The translations under genes were made by a program, and so were the position numbers. Of a DNA stretch of 37,191 bases, positions 8,162 through 16,750 are shown one piece after another (position 1 is the first letter of the stretch; every line of letters begins with the position of its first letter). The stretch comes from Saprospiraceae bacterium (GTDB lineage Bacteria; Bacteroidota; Bacteroidia; Chitinophagales; Saprospiraceae): contig JANQQI010000044.1 in assembly GCA_028285085.1 (NCBI GenBank), forward strand, positions 1-37,191, in the 5' to 3' direction. The notes below the pieces were generated by a model. The model was not told the DNA's origin. It saw only the letters and a program-made list of their open reading frames with translations, and did no database searches.

Positions 8162-8321
8162 GAGCTTGTTTAAAATGCCATTAATTAACTACAAGTGTCA
8201 AATTTAATTCTGTATTTCGTTAAAAAGCCTCGCCGATGCTTTGGCATCGCCTACGTTTTTTTGCCTTATTTAGAATTAAATTTTCTCACTTTCGCCTAAT
8301 CATGAAAGTTTGAACAAGCTC
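8162..8321. mobile_element. Symmetric MITE-like palindromic element, no ORF
   Basis: The ends GAGCTTGTTTAAA (8162-8174) and TTTGAACAAGCTC (8309-8321) are inverted repeats differing at one base. Flanking bases 8159-8161 and 8322-8324 are both TTA (part of a longer CTTAG match), like a 3-bp target duplication of TNA type. An inner inverted pair AATTTAATTC / GAATTAAATT lies at 8201-8210 and 8273-8282. A perfect CGATGC-TTTG-GCATCG hairpin sits at 8234-8249. All three pairs share the same centre (8241.5), so the whole 160 bp can fold as one cruciform or RNA hairpin. It carries no protein. It may be a non-autonomous element mobilised in trans and may also act as a terminator between the flanking genes. 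No second copy lies in this window. Confidence 0.6.
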
Positions 8322-8413
8322 TTAGTTTGTAATAAATATCCGCTGCACCAGTTAATGGCACAAGCGGATACAAAAAGGATAACCCTTTCTCTAAAGAACT
8401 GTTACAAACTTCA

Positions 8414-11400
8414 TTAACGGAACAACACTTTCCCACTGTACATCTCACCGTCGATACCAATTACCTTAAGGATATAAGTGCCCGCAGGCCATCCGCCCCG
8501 CTGCAATTGGTATTGGCGTTGATTCAGACGATGGTTATAATATACGAGTTGCCCATTCAAGTCGTACAAACTAATGGCGACCATTTCCGTCAATCGCTTA
8601 TTGATCGTAATATTGGTATATGCACCCGCCGGATTGGGCAGAACACGCAATTGCCCAAGGGAGCGATATTCAGGCCGCTCACCGATAATATTCTGTACGG
8701 TGTTCGTATAAATGGGATCTTGTTGATCAAAATAAATCGCCACTTGATTCTCCAGAATGGTTCCATCAGGTAAATCATCTTGGATACGCACTTTGAAGAG
8801 GATAAAACCATGACTTTCCGGCTCCGCAGTGGTACTATCTGGCAAGTTAATATTCTCAAATAACCAAGTAATATGGCCGTCATCCTTGACAATTAGTTGA
8901 TACGGGTGGCTCACTACACCCATTTCGAGTGAAGCTGGGTCGAGGCCTTCGGGTAATTGATCTTCGATGCGCACGGTGGATACCAAAGCATTTCCAACAT
9001 TTTGGAAGCGAATTTTGTAGGTCAATTCCGTGCCTGCCTCAACAAAACCTTCAGGGTCAACCGCCAAGTCATTCGGGTCAATGGCGCCTTCGGCGAGCAA
9101 TGATCGTGCAGCGGTGTTATCGGCAGTATTACAATCCAGTTCACTACCATTCAGGGTACCATTAACATCCATATACGATCCAATTGTGACCGAAGTAGCG
9201 ACAGAGTCAGTAATGTAAATCGTTTTCCGCTCTCCCATATCCAAGGTTGCAAACGTCCACTTGTAGGTTGTTCCCTGCACATCATCCCAAGGGGTTGTAC
9301 TCGATACTGGCAAAATATCATTACCTAAATCCAAGCTCAATTGTACCCCAGAAGCCCGACTGGTTCCAGCATTTGATACCGTCACAGCAATTAAATTTTC
9401 GAAGCCAACACGCTGAGCAGTTGACTCAATTTCCAGTCTTAAATCCGGATAAACACAAGTCGCTGTATCCCCAAAATTATTATCACAATATTGCTGTCCC
9501 ATGCTCAAGACATCTACGGAAAGGGTATCCTCACAACTGTTATTCCAGTTGGTCCCTGCTTGGTGAATCAGGTCGTAAGTCCCCAGTGCTAAGCGTGTCG
9601 TATAATATCCCGTGGAATCCGTCAAGACTAAGCGATTACCGGGTTGCACAATGACTTTGGCATTAGACAGAACTGCCTCACCTTCATCTTTTATACAATT
9701 ATTATTTTCATCGTGATACACATAACCACAAACCTCTGCCCCAGCATCTTCAGTCAGAGCAAGGCAGGATGCCGTGGATGACGTATCTGTTAGCACCTGC
9801 TGATAACCTGAAGGCCACTCGATGACAACTGAATCGGCTTGAGCAGCATCTCCCAATCCAAAGCGAATGCGCATATCATTCTGACTACCTAGTCCGCCAC
9901 CGGTCTGACTACTTACCTCCTGCATTTGCCAAACACTCTCACCGTAAATCGTAGCTTTTACACGTACCTTGGCACCAATCGCAGAAGCATTTGAATTCGA
10001 GCCCGTGAGATTCAAACAGAGTTGATTCTGGCAACGACCACGACTATTCTTGTACATAAAGTCCACATTGCTATCGTGGTTGGTGGCATATAAATCCAGG
10101 TCGCCGTCATTATCGATATCAGCCCAGGCAGCCCCCTTTGATTCTCCGCCATCCTGACTCAGCGCATTAGATACACGTACAAAGCTGCCATCCCCTTGGT
10201 TAGAATAGAGGAAGTTATTTTGATTTTGATTATTCGTAACAAAAAGATCCAGATCACCATCATTATCATAGTCCGCCCAGCTACTCCCGTGGCTATGCCC
10301 ACCATCGGAGACCACAACACCCGAAGTAATACGAGTGAAGTTGTCATTACCATCATTGCGATAGAGGAAGTTATTCTGGTTACCAGAATTAGCCACGAAT
10401 AAATCTAAATCACCATCATTATCGTAATCGCCCCAGCTTGCACCGACAGAATTCCCCCCATCACTCACAATATCTCCAGTGGTGATTTCGGTGAACTCAC
10501 CGTTACCTTCATTACGGTAGAGACTATTGTGGTTACCTTCGGTGTTAGCTACAAATAAATCTGCCAAACCATCACCATTATAATCCCCCCAAGCCCCACT
10601 GACTGAAAAAGAAGCTTCACCAACAACGGCATTACCACTTACTTCAGTAAAAGTGCCATCGCCATTATTGTGATAAAGTTTATTAAATTCGGTTGAAAAG
10701 TACTGGGCCGTAAAGAGGTCCAGATAGCCATCGTTATCATAATCGATAAAGGCCACACCGTGTGTATATCCCTGATCGGTAGTCACGGGGTCTCCCATCA
10801 CACGGACGAAGGTACCATCTCCGTTATTGCGATAAAGGAAGTTATCTTGTTCTATGTTGTTTGCGACGAATAAATCGAGATCACCATCGTTGTCATAATC
10901 TCCCCAACTCGCAGCCGTAGAAATCCCCACATCGGTAGCGATAGCTCCTGTGTTTACTTGCGTAAAGGTGCCATCACCATCATTGTGATAGAGTCGGTTG
11001 GGTTGATTCTCATTATAAACCGTCACGAAAGCATCTACCCAACCATCATTATCATAATCCCCCCAACTGATTCCACGTGAATCCACCGAGGCATCTAACC
11101 CGATATTGTACACTCGACCGAATACGGCGCTAGGGTCAAAAGCTACAGAAATGGACGGTAGTGCATCACCACAAGCACGATCAGAACGCAAATTGAAATA
11201 GACAAATTCACCTGCCTTAAAATTCTCATCGAGCACTAGGTTGAACTTGACTTTCAACAAATTCGCGGTCACATCCGTAATTCCAATCAAACCATCTTGG
11301 CCGATTGTTGTATTCATATCCGTACCCGTAATAGTGTAGGTATCACCGACCAAGCTAGGATCAGCAATCACGGAGTAGCTGCCGCTCTCCGGATAAAGAA

Positions 11401-14400
11401 CTTCCGCACTCCCCGCCTGAATTGTGATCGTTTGGGTGCCAGGCATCACGGCATCCAATTCAATATTTTTCACCGCTCCAATCTTCGCACTCAGCAACTC
11501 CAATTCAACACCCAAAATATTTTCACATTCCTGGCCAGATTCCAAATAGTTGATACGTACTTGAAGTTCTGATTCCTGTGGAGCAATTTCTAAATCATAC
11601 GTATTGTAACCACAGGTAAAACTCCCCAAGTCCGTCGGGTAGCCATCACAGCTATATCCCGAACGAACGCTAATTACGGAATTATTACAATTATCATAAT
11701 CAACGGTCAAAGTATAATCCGCAGAGCCGTTACCAGCAATATCTCCGATTTGATAAAATCCATCAACAGGATGAATCGTATCACCACTTGAATTCACAAG
11801 GCTCAGTACGGTAATCGAATTATCTGCACTATAAAAATTCAACCAACCATTATCTGCAGGTGTACCACTTGTATTGGATACACTAATCGGCCAACTTACG
11901 GTTGGAGAAATCCCCTCCTGCATCTGATCAGCGGTGCTCACCTCAAGGCTAGCTGGTTGATAGCGCAGATAATCAGCCGTGGTTGTATACTCATCTGTTT
12001 CCTGCCCGCCTAAAACGCTACTTTCTAAAAAGGTGTAGTACCAGGGCATTGGTAGATTTGCAACCGGATTAACATCACAAGCCGGATCAACAATAACTTT
12101 TACAGTTCCTTTAAATCCATCATCACTTGGATTAATGGTACCACCGTTCGAGGTATAGTATTGCGAAAGATCGAATATTACTGTTTGTCCATTAATTGAT
12201 AAAGGCGTAATACTAGTCGATTCGGTCACCGAGGAATTCGTTCGTTTAGTACGCTTTTGTTCCATGGTTGCTGATACATAAGTGTAGCCATCCGGGATTT
12301 CAACACGTAGGTCTTGAACGGTAGCCCAATTACGATATTCATAAGGGAACATATCTCCACCGTGGTAGTTATTGCAACATTTACCAACACTCAAGAAGAA
12401 ATTCTGAGCGATTGTTTTGGTACAATCATTCACATTGTATTGCTGTGAATTACGGTTACGAAAGAAGTAGCCCACCATGGTAATATTACCATTCCAGGTA
12501 TCACACTGAAAAGCCGTGCCGTTGGCCGTATTGCTGACATAGAAATCATTAGTGATCGTTTGCTGCTCTACGTTACCTCCAATATTCCCGCTTAGCTGAT
12601 AGTCAGCCATCAAAATCACACTATCTCCTTCCTCAAAACTCCAGTCACTGAAATCCGAACAGCCATTAGCGAGCAAAGTACCTGGGCTAAAATCAAAATC
12701 GGCAGTAAGTACATTGCTACTCACGGAGGTAGATGCGGATACACCACTACATACAAAGGTCTGTCCTGTACTTTGGTCGTAAATACGTACACTTGCACTC
12801 AGGAAAGTTAAATCATTACCATTTGGAATTTCCGATTTGGCGTAACCGTAAGACCAAGAAGGGTAGGTCGCAGAGGTTTTGATCAGACCTGTAAAGGTCG
12901 TACGAAACGTATCGCTCGCCATGATCCGGTTCAGTTTGATTTTATCTGTATCAAGGCTACCACTTGCATCGGGTAAGCCATCTTGATTATTGTCAGGTAA
13001 ACCAGTGCTGGTGCGCTGAGCAGTAAAAGATCGAAAAGCCATCCCGTGCTCACAATCCCCAGGGCAATGTAAATAAGTAGTTGGTGACTGATAACAGGTG
13101 AGTGGTAGCTCATAAGGTGAACTACAGGTATTATCCATGATATAAAATAACTGCATGCCTACCGTTGCGACACCATCAGCGACTCCGGTATCATTGCAAT
13201 CCAACGTCAAGTTCAAATCAATATAAGCACGTTCCAAAGTAATGGGAACGGGTAAGGCATAAAGTGCCGTCAATACTCGAGTAGAAGTATTGTAATTAAT
13301 TTGCTCAGCGGCCCAAGATGATCCACCATCAGTAAAGACTAAATCTGCTGCATTACCACTCCAGGGTAAACCAGCGGGCAAATCAAATTGGAGTTTAAAA
13401 TAAGAATCCGAAGTTTCTGGCAGGTCAAAATCTGCATTCTGTAATAGGAAATGATAGGTCCCCGTCTGACCATCGGTCAGATCAGAAGGTGACTCAAAGA
13501 AAATATCAAAGTCTTTATCTTGTCGTTCTTGACCGGTACCATTTTTATCATAACTTTTCTGGTAACACATGTCGGTATAATCGGTCTCATACTTCCACCC
13601 AATTAAATTAAAATCACCACAAGCATCCGTCGCACAAGTGTAGGAATTCCAACTTAGGGTAGCGGTCTCTCCGGGTTGCAAGGCTGGTAAAGTAACTGTA
13701 AAACTTCCCTTTGGATTACTTCCCAAACAAGTATAGCTACTGGCACTAGTGGTAGCAGTAGGTGTCAAGGTAGACGTCCAGCTCGTTTGCGTCAAGGTAA
13801 TATTGTCGGTATCAATTCGGGAATACACATCCGATGGGTTTTGATACACATAAACTTCTAAATCATTCGCCGGCCCGGAGCCATTGTTGGTGATGACCAG
13901 GCTTTGTACATCTGCAGAACCGTCAACGCACGTATTGAAATTAGCTTGAGGGGTGATGCTTAATGATGGGGCATACAGGGTAACATCGGTATCGGGATAT
14001 TTTTTATTGCTACTTTCTGTTCCACCATCACAGCCCCAGTAGGCCGTCAGGGTGGATTCGGTACTATTACAACCGACCGCCGTCAAAGTCTGCGTCACCG
14101 TAATCGCCTCATTTTTCTCAAACCAACCATCACCATCACCGATCGTGGTAAAATCAGCCGACGAAAAGGTAATCTGATCGGCACTGCCGTTGAGTGTTCC
14201 CAAGTCGACTGCATCGAGTGTAAGGTTAGCATCATAGATGTCTTCCAGAACCATTGATGATAAGGCGCCGAAACCTGCATTAACGATCGTCACCTCCCGG
14301 GTGAATGTTTCTCCAACGAAGACCGAAGCGTTGGTTGGAGAGACATTAGTAATCGTCAAAGCTGCGTAGAGTACATTATAGGAATCGGTTTCATCTATAT

Positions 14401-14884
14401 CCAACCCACCAGAGTAATCTACTTCAACATCGTTCCGAAATAAATTACCGGCCAAATTGTAGGCCAGCGCTGGAAACGAGGCTTCGGCTTGAAAGGTAAA
14501 AGATACTGTGCCCGAAGCCGGTAGATCATTCATGCTAAATTGTATGTCCGATAAATCACTGATATTGGCTTCTTGAACATTAAAGCTACTCGTCTCGGCG
14601 ATGGTTCCACTGATATATTGAATACCTGTTGGCATCGCTACATTAATCGTCATACCGCTTAAAGTACCGCCACTAATATTAGTAAATTCAATAGTAAAGG
14701 TGCCAGGATCTCCACAAATAGTTAGCTCAGAGGGGACGCCATTATTAAATCCCACGGATTGGGCACGGCTGGTGTTGCTAAGGAGGATAAGGGCAAGCGT
14801 AATCAAAAACATCAGCCAATCGGGCATGGCTGGTCGCTCGTAGGCAGAGTCCTGCCTACGGCTTTCGTGTAGTTGTGTATTCAT
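8414..14884 (-). CDS. Giant T9SS-exported protein with DUF11-like domains, FG-GAP repeats and ASPIC/UnbV domain
   Basis: 2156 aa. The signal peptide core is LMFLITLALILLSNTSRAQ. Either the ATG at 14884 or the one at 14827 (codon 20) may be the true start; the latter gives a more usual length. Residues ~45-1240 are serial beta-sandwich modules with phrases such as SVGETFTREVTIVNAG and PGETATLSW, typical of DUF11/CARDB-like stalk domains. Residues ~1265-1615 hold seven FG-GAP/VCBS repeats (WGDYDNDGDLDLFVAN type) with DxDNDG calcium-binding loops. Residues ~1630-1700 fit UnbV/ASPIC (GAKVRVKA...QTGGGLGSQNDMRIRFGLG). Residues ~1715-1780 are SdrD-B/CNA-B-like (GYVYHDENNNCIKDEGE). Another DUF11-like region ends near 2060. 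Residues ~2075-2156 are the T9SS sorting domain (VLPNPAGAYTNITI, WPAGTYILKV). It is exported through Sec then T9SS to the cell surface. The function is probably adhesion or surface structure; no catalytic domain is seen. Confidence 0.88.
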   Translation of the reverse strand: MNTQLHESRRQDSAYERPAMPDWLMFLITLALILLSNTSRAQSVGFNNGVPSELTICGDPGTFTIEFTNISGGTLSGMTINVAMPTGIQYISGTIAETSSFNVQEANISDLSDIQFSMNDLPASGTVSFTFQAEASFPALAYNLAGNLFRNDVEVDYSGGLDIDETDSYNVLYAALTITNVSPTNASVFVGETFTREVTIVNAGFGALSSMVLEDIYDANLTLDAVDLGTLNGSADQITFSSADFTTIGDGDGWFEKNEAITVTQTLTAVGCNSTESTLTAYWGCDGGTESSNKKYPDTDVTLYAPSLSITPQANFNTCVDGSADVQSLVITNNGSGPANDLEVYVYQNPSDVYSRIDTDNITLTQTSWTSTLTPTATTSASSYTCLGSNPKGSFTVTLPALQPGETATLSWNSYTCATDACGDFNLIGWKYETDYTDMCYQKSYDKNGTGQERQDKDFDIFFESPSDLTDGQTGTYHFLLQNADFDLPETSDSYFKLQFDLPAGLPWSGNAADLVFTDGGSSWAAEQINYNTSTRVLTALYALPVPITLERAYIDLNLTLDCNDTGVADGVATVGMQLFYIMDNTCSSPYELPLTCYQSPTTYLHCPGDCEHGMAFRSFTAQRTSTGLPDNNQDGLPDASGSLDTDKIKLNRIMASDTFRTTFTGLIKTSATYPSWSYGYAKSEIPNGNDLTFLSASVRIYDQSTGQTFVCSGVSASTSVSSNVLTADFDFSPGTLLANGCSDFSDWSFEEGDSVILMADYQLSGNIGGNVEQQTITNDFYVSNTANGTAFQCDTWNGNITMVGYFFRNRNSQQYNVNDCTKTIAQNFFLSVGKCCNNYHGGDMFPYEYRNWATVQDLRVEIPDGYTYVSATMEQKRTKRTNSSVTESTSITPLSINGQTVIFDLSQYYTSNGGTINPSDDGFKGTVKVIVDPACDVNPVANLPMPWYYTFLESSVLGGQETDEYTTTADYLRYQPASLEVSTADQMQEGISPTVSWPISVSNTSGTPADNGWLNFYSADNSITVLSLVNSSGDTIHPVDGFYQIGDIAGNGSADYTLTVDYDNCNNSVISVRSGYSCDGYPTDLGSFTCGYNTYDLEIAPQESELQVRINYLESGQECENILGVELELLSAKIGAVKNIELDAVMPGTQTITIQAGSAEVLYPESGSYSVIADPSLVGDTYTITGTDMNTTIGQDGLIGITDVTANLLKVKFNLVLDENFKAGEFVYFNLRSDRACGDALPSISVAFDPSAVFGRVYNIGLDASVDSRGISWGDYDNDGWVDAFVTVYNENQPNRLYHNDGDGTFTQVNTGAIATDVGISTAASWGDYDNDGDLDLFVANNIEQDNFLYRNNGDGTFVRVMGDPVTTDQGYTHGVAFIDYDNDGYLDLFTAQYFSTEFNKLYHNNGDGTFTEVSGNAVVGEASFSVSGAWGDYNGDGLADLFVANTEGNHNSLYRNEGNGEFTEITTGDIVSDGGNSVGASWGDYDNDGDLDLFVANSGNQNNFLYRNDGNDNFTRITSGVVVSDGGHSHGSSWADYDNDGDLDLFVTNNQNQNNFLYSNQGDGSFVRVSNALSQDGGESKGAAWADIDNDGDLDLYATNHDSNVDFMYKNSRGRCQNQLCLNLTGSNSNASAIGAKVRVKATIYGESVWQMQEVSSQTGGGLGSQNDMRIRFGLGDAAQADSVVIEWPSGYQQVLTDTSSTASCLALTEDAGAEVCGYVYHDENNNCIKDEGEAVLSNAKVIVQPGNRLVLTDSTGYYTTRLALGTYDLIHQAGTNWNNSCEDTLSVDVLSMGQQYCDNNFGDTATCVYPDLRLEIESTAQRVGFENLIAVTVSNAGTSRASGVQLSLDLGNDILPVSSTTPWDDVQGTTYKWTFATLDMGERKTIYITDSVATSVTIGSYMDVNGTLNGSELDCNTADNTAARSLLAEGAIDPNDLAVDPEGFVEAGTELTYKIRFQNVGNALVSTVRIEDQLPEGLDPASLEMGVVSHPYQLIVKDDGHITWLFENINLPDSTTAEPESHGFILFKVRIQDDLPDGTILENQVAIYFDQQDPIYTNTVQNIIGERPEYRSLGQLRVLPNPAGAYTNITINKRLTEMVAISLYDLNGQLVYYNHRLNQRQYQLQRGGWPAGTYILKVIGIDGEMYSGKVLFR
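10045..11085 (-). repeat. Tandem FG-GAP coding repeats, seven units
   Basis: The core (I/A/S)xWxDYDNDGxxDLF recurs seven times at a period of roughly 53 codons (~160 nt), each followed by a FLYRNDGDGxFxRV-type strand. On the plus strand this shows as repeated AT-rich blocks ending in cgtcattatc-like words. The units form blades of one beta propeller with Ca-binding DxDxDG loops. The DNA similarity is caused by coding constraint and duplication inside the gene; it is not a CRISPR array. Confidence 0.85.
14839..14860 (-). repeat. Perfect 9-bp hairpin at the 5' end of the giant T9SS gene
   Basis: CGTAGGCAG (14839-14847) and CTGCCTACG (14852-14860) are exact complements around a 4-nt loop. The hairpin lies between the two candidate ATGs (14884 and 14827) and ends 11 nt before the inner one. 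This supports the inner ATG as the real start, with the hairpin in the mRNA leader, where it could affect mRNA stability or translation. It could also be a small dispersed repeat. Confidence 0.55.
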
Positions 14885-15147
14885 TCGTTGGGTTGATTAT
14901 GTACAAGCCAACTTTCACCAAAAAGGATTCCAATTTTATAACAAAACGATCACCAACCAACTTACATCATTAACAATTCCCACACTTTCTCATTTTTAGA
15001 ATTTTTATCTGAATTAGAAATCCACGTAAACTAAGGCTTGATACCAAAAAAACATCCTTTTCCCCAACAAACATATTGCGATTTTTTCATTATGAGATGC
15101 TGGCATAATTTTGGGACTTTTTTTTTGACAAATAAACTCAAAATACA
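14885..15147. promoter_or_regulatory. Divergent promoter region of the T9SS gene and the sigma-54 regulator
   Basis: On the plus strand TAATTTTG (15106-15113) matches the -7 motif TAnnTTTG, 34 bp before the regulator's ATG, but no TTG lies at the usual 19-21 bp upstream. The overlapping string TGGCATAATTTTGGGA (15101-15116) keeps the GG of a sigma-54 -24 box with correct spacing to a G at -12 but lacks the GC, so autoregulation by sigma-54 is only a weak possibility. No clear element was found for the minus-strand T9SS gene. Confidence 0.35.
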
Positions 15148-16509
15148 ATGCAGACTACTTTTCAGCCTACACGCATCTTCGTGGTAGAAGATGACCCAGT
15201 GTATCAGCGCATGGTGAATTACATTATGTCGCTGAATCCCGATCACGAAATTCATTTATTCTCAAGTGGCAAAGCATGCGTCCAACATTTGCACCTACAG
15301 CCAGACATTATTTCCTTAGATCATTCCTTACCTGATATGACGGGCGTTGAGGTATTACGTCAGATTAAAAATCATAATAAAGACATCGGTGTAATCATCC
15401 TTTCCGGTCAAAAAGATATTAGTACGGCGGTCGAGCTATTAAAAGAAGGAGCCTACGATTATATTACCAAAGATGACGAGACTAAAAATCGACTTTTAAA
15501 TACCCTTTCCAATATTAAAAACCATATCTCTCTCAAAGAAGAAGTCCAAACTCTGCGGGAAGAATTGAACGAAAAATTTCAGTTCAAGCACACAATCATT
15601 GGTGATAGTCCAGCCATGCAAAAAATATTTAGTCTGTTAGAAAAAGCCGTACGAACCAATATTTTAGTATCGCTCAGTGGTGAAACAGGAACGGGGAAAG
15701 AGGTGGTCGCACGGAGTATTCATCATAATTCGGATCGCCAGAAAGGTCCTTTTGTTGCGGTAAACATGAGCGCCATTCCCAAAAACTTGCTGGAAAGCGA
15801 GCTTTTTGGTTACGAAAAAGGGGCTTTCACCGGAGCGACTACGCGCCGAAAGGGCTTCTTCGAAATGGCCAATCAGGGGACGCTTTTCCTCGATGAGATC
15901 GCAGAGATGGATATTAATTTACAAGCAAAGGTACTCCGCGCTTTACAGGAACGCGAAGTTGTTCGGATCGGATCGGAGCAGCCCACCAGTTTCGATGCGC
16001 GCATTATCGTTGCCACCCACCAGGACCTAGCAGTAGCCGTTAACGAGGGGCGCTTCCGCGAAGATTTGTATTATCGACTGCTAGGATTACCCATTCGTCT
16101 TCCGCCATTACGGGAGCGCGGCAACGATATTCTGCTACTAGCCAACAACTTCCTGGATGCTTTTGTCAAAAAGAATAAACTAGGGTCTGTACAGTTGTCA
16201 AAATCTGCAAAGGTTAAACTTTTACGCTACGACTACCCTGGCAATGTAAGAGAGCTGAAAGCAATTATCGATTTGGCGGTGGTGATCTGCAACGATAATC
16301 TAATTGAAGATGAGGACATCAAGTTCAACAGTCCACGCCGAACTTCTAATTTCCTATCCGAGGAGATGACCTTTGAGGGGTATAAACAACTCATTGTACA
16401 GCATTTTCTCGAAAAATACAATCAAGATATTGGTGTGGTTGCTCAAAAACTAGATATCGGCAAGTCCACCATCTATCGCATGCTCAAGTATCAAAGACTA
16501 CCAACATAA
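15148..16509 (+). CDS. NtrC-family sigma-54-dependent response regulator
   Basis: 453 aa, a usual length. Residues ~8-125 form a receiver domain: acidic pocket E14/D15/D16, phospho-acceptor D58 (IISLDHSLPD), S86 and K108. Residues ~148-375 form a sigma-54 AAA+ domain with Walker A GETGTGKE (178-185), the sigma-54 contact loop GAFTGA (225-230), Walker B LFLDE (246-250) and the arginine-rich YYRLLGLPIRLPPLRER sensor region. The C-terminus (~410-453) is a Fis-type HTH (GVVAQKLDIGKSTIYRMLKY). Phosphorylation should trigger oligomerisation and opening of sigma-54 promoters. No histidine kinase gene is adjacent, so the partner is elsewhere. It is divergent from the giant T9SS gene, which it might regulate (inference). 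Confidence 0.93.
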   Translation: MQTTFQPTRIFVVEDDPVYQRMVNYIMSLNPDHEIHLFSSGKACVQHLHLQPDIISLDHSLPDMTGVEVLRQIKNHNKDIGVIILSGQKDISTAVELLKEGAYDYITKDDETKNRLLNTLSNIKNHISLKEEVQTLREELNEKFQFKHTIIGDSPAMQKIFSLLEKAVRTNILVSLSGETGTGKEVVARSIHHNSDRQKGPFVAVNMSAIPKNLLESELFGYEKGAFTGATTRRKGFFEMANQGTLFLDEIAEMDINLQAKVLRALQEREVVRIGSEQPTSFDARIIVATHQDLAVAVNEGRFREDLYYRLLGLPIRLPPLRERGNDILLLANNFLDAFVKKNKLGSVQLSKSAKVKLLRYDYPGNVRELKAIIDLAVVICNDNLIEDEDIKFNSPRRTSNFLSEEMTFEGYKQLIVQHFLEKYNQDIGVVAQKLDIGKSTIYRMLKYQRLPT

Positions 16510-16750
16510 AGCAGATAAGAATTAAGGTGCAGATATCGTATTCTTAACCATTCCCCCCTCTTCCCTCTACTCTTTCTTTCTTCCAGAACTGATTTAAACT
16601 TATTCCAACTGCCTTAAACCGAAAAGATATTTCCATTTTCGACGGTGGATTTGTATTTTGTATACATGAGGTGATTCATTTTATCGCCAAAGTAATACAA
16701 CCCAAAGCGTGTCCGGGAGGTACTTTTCCGCGTACACTAAACTATTTTCG

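Larger units (their letters stand above)
8006..8413. other. Intergenic region holding the terminator and MITE-like element
   Basis: This 408-bp non-coding stretch lies between convergent genes. Apart from the intrinsic terminator (8126-8155) and the MITE-like palindrome (8159-8324) I see no gene. The last ~90 bp before the T9SS gene's stop contain only a short weak hairpin around 8375-8390. Confidence 0.6.

Noticed and set aside
10045-11085. Regularly spaced similar DNA blocks that might suggest a CRISPR array
   Set aside because: The period of ~160 nt is far too long, the repeats are inexact, and they encode FG-GAP blades in a continuous frame.
15101-15116. Possible sigma-54 promoter TGGCATAATTTTGGGA before the NtrC-type regulator
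   Set aside because: The -12 GC is missing, and the same bases make an exact TAnnTTTG motif, which is the likelier reading in this phylum.
16550-16586. Long pyrimidine-rich stretch after the sigma-54 regulator gene
   Set aside because: It has no adjoining stem and no repeat structure; the weak TAAGAAT/ATTCTTA pair just before it has a 17-nt loop. I see no function to assign.
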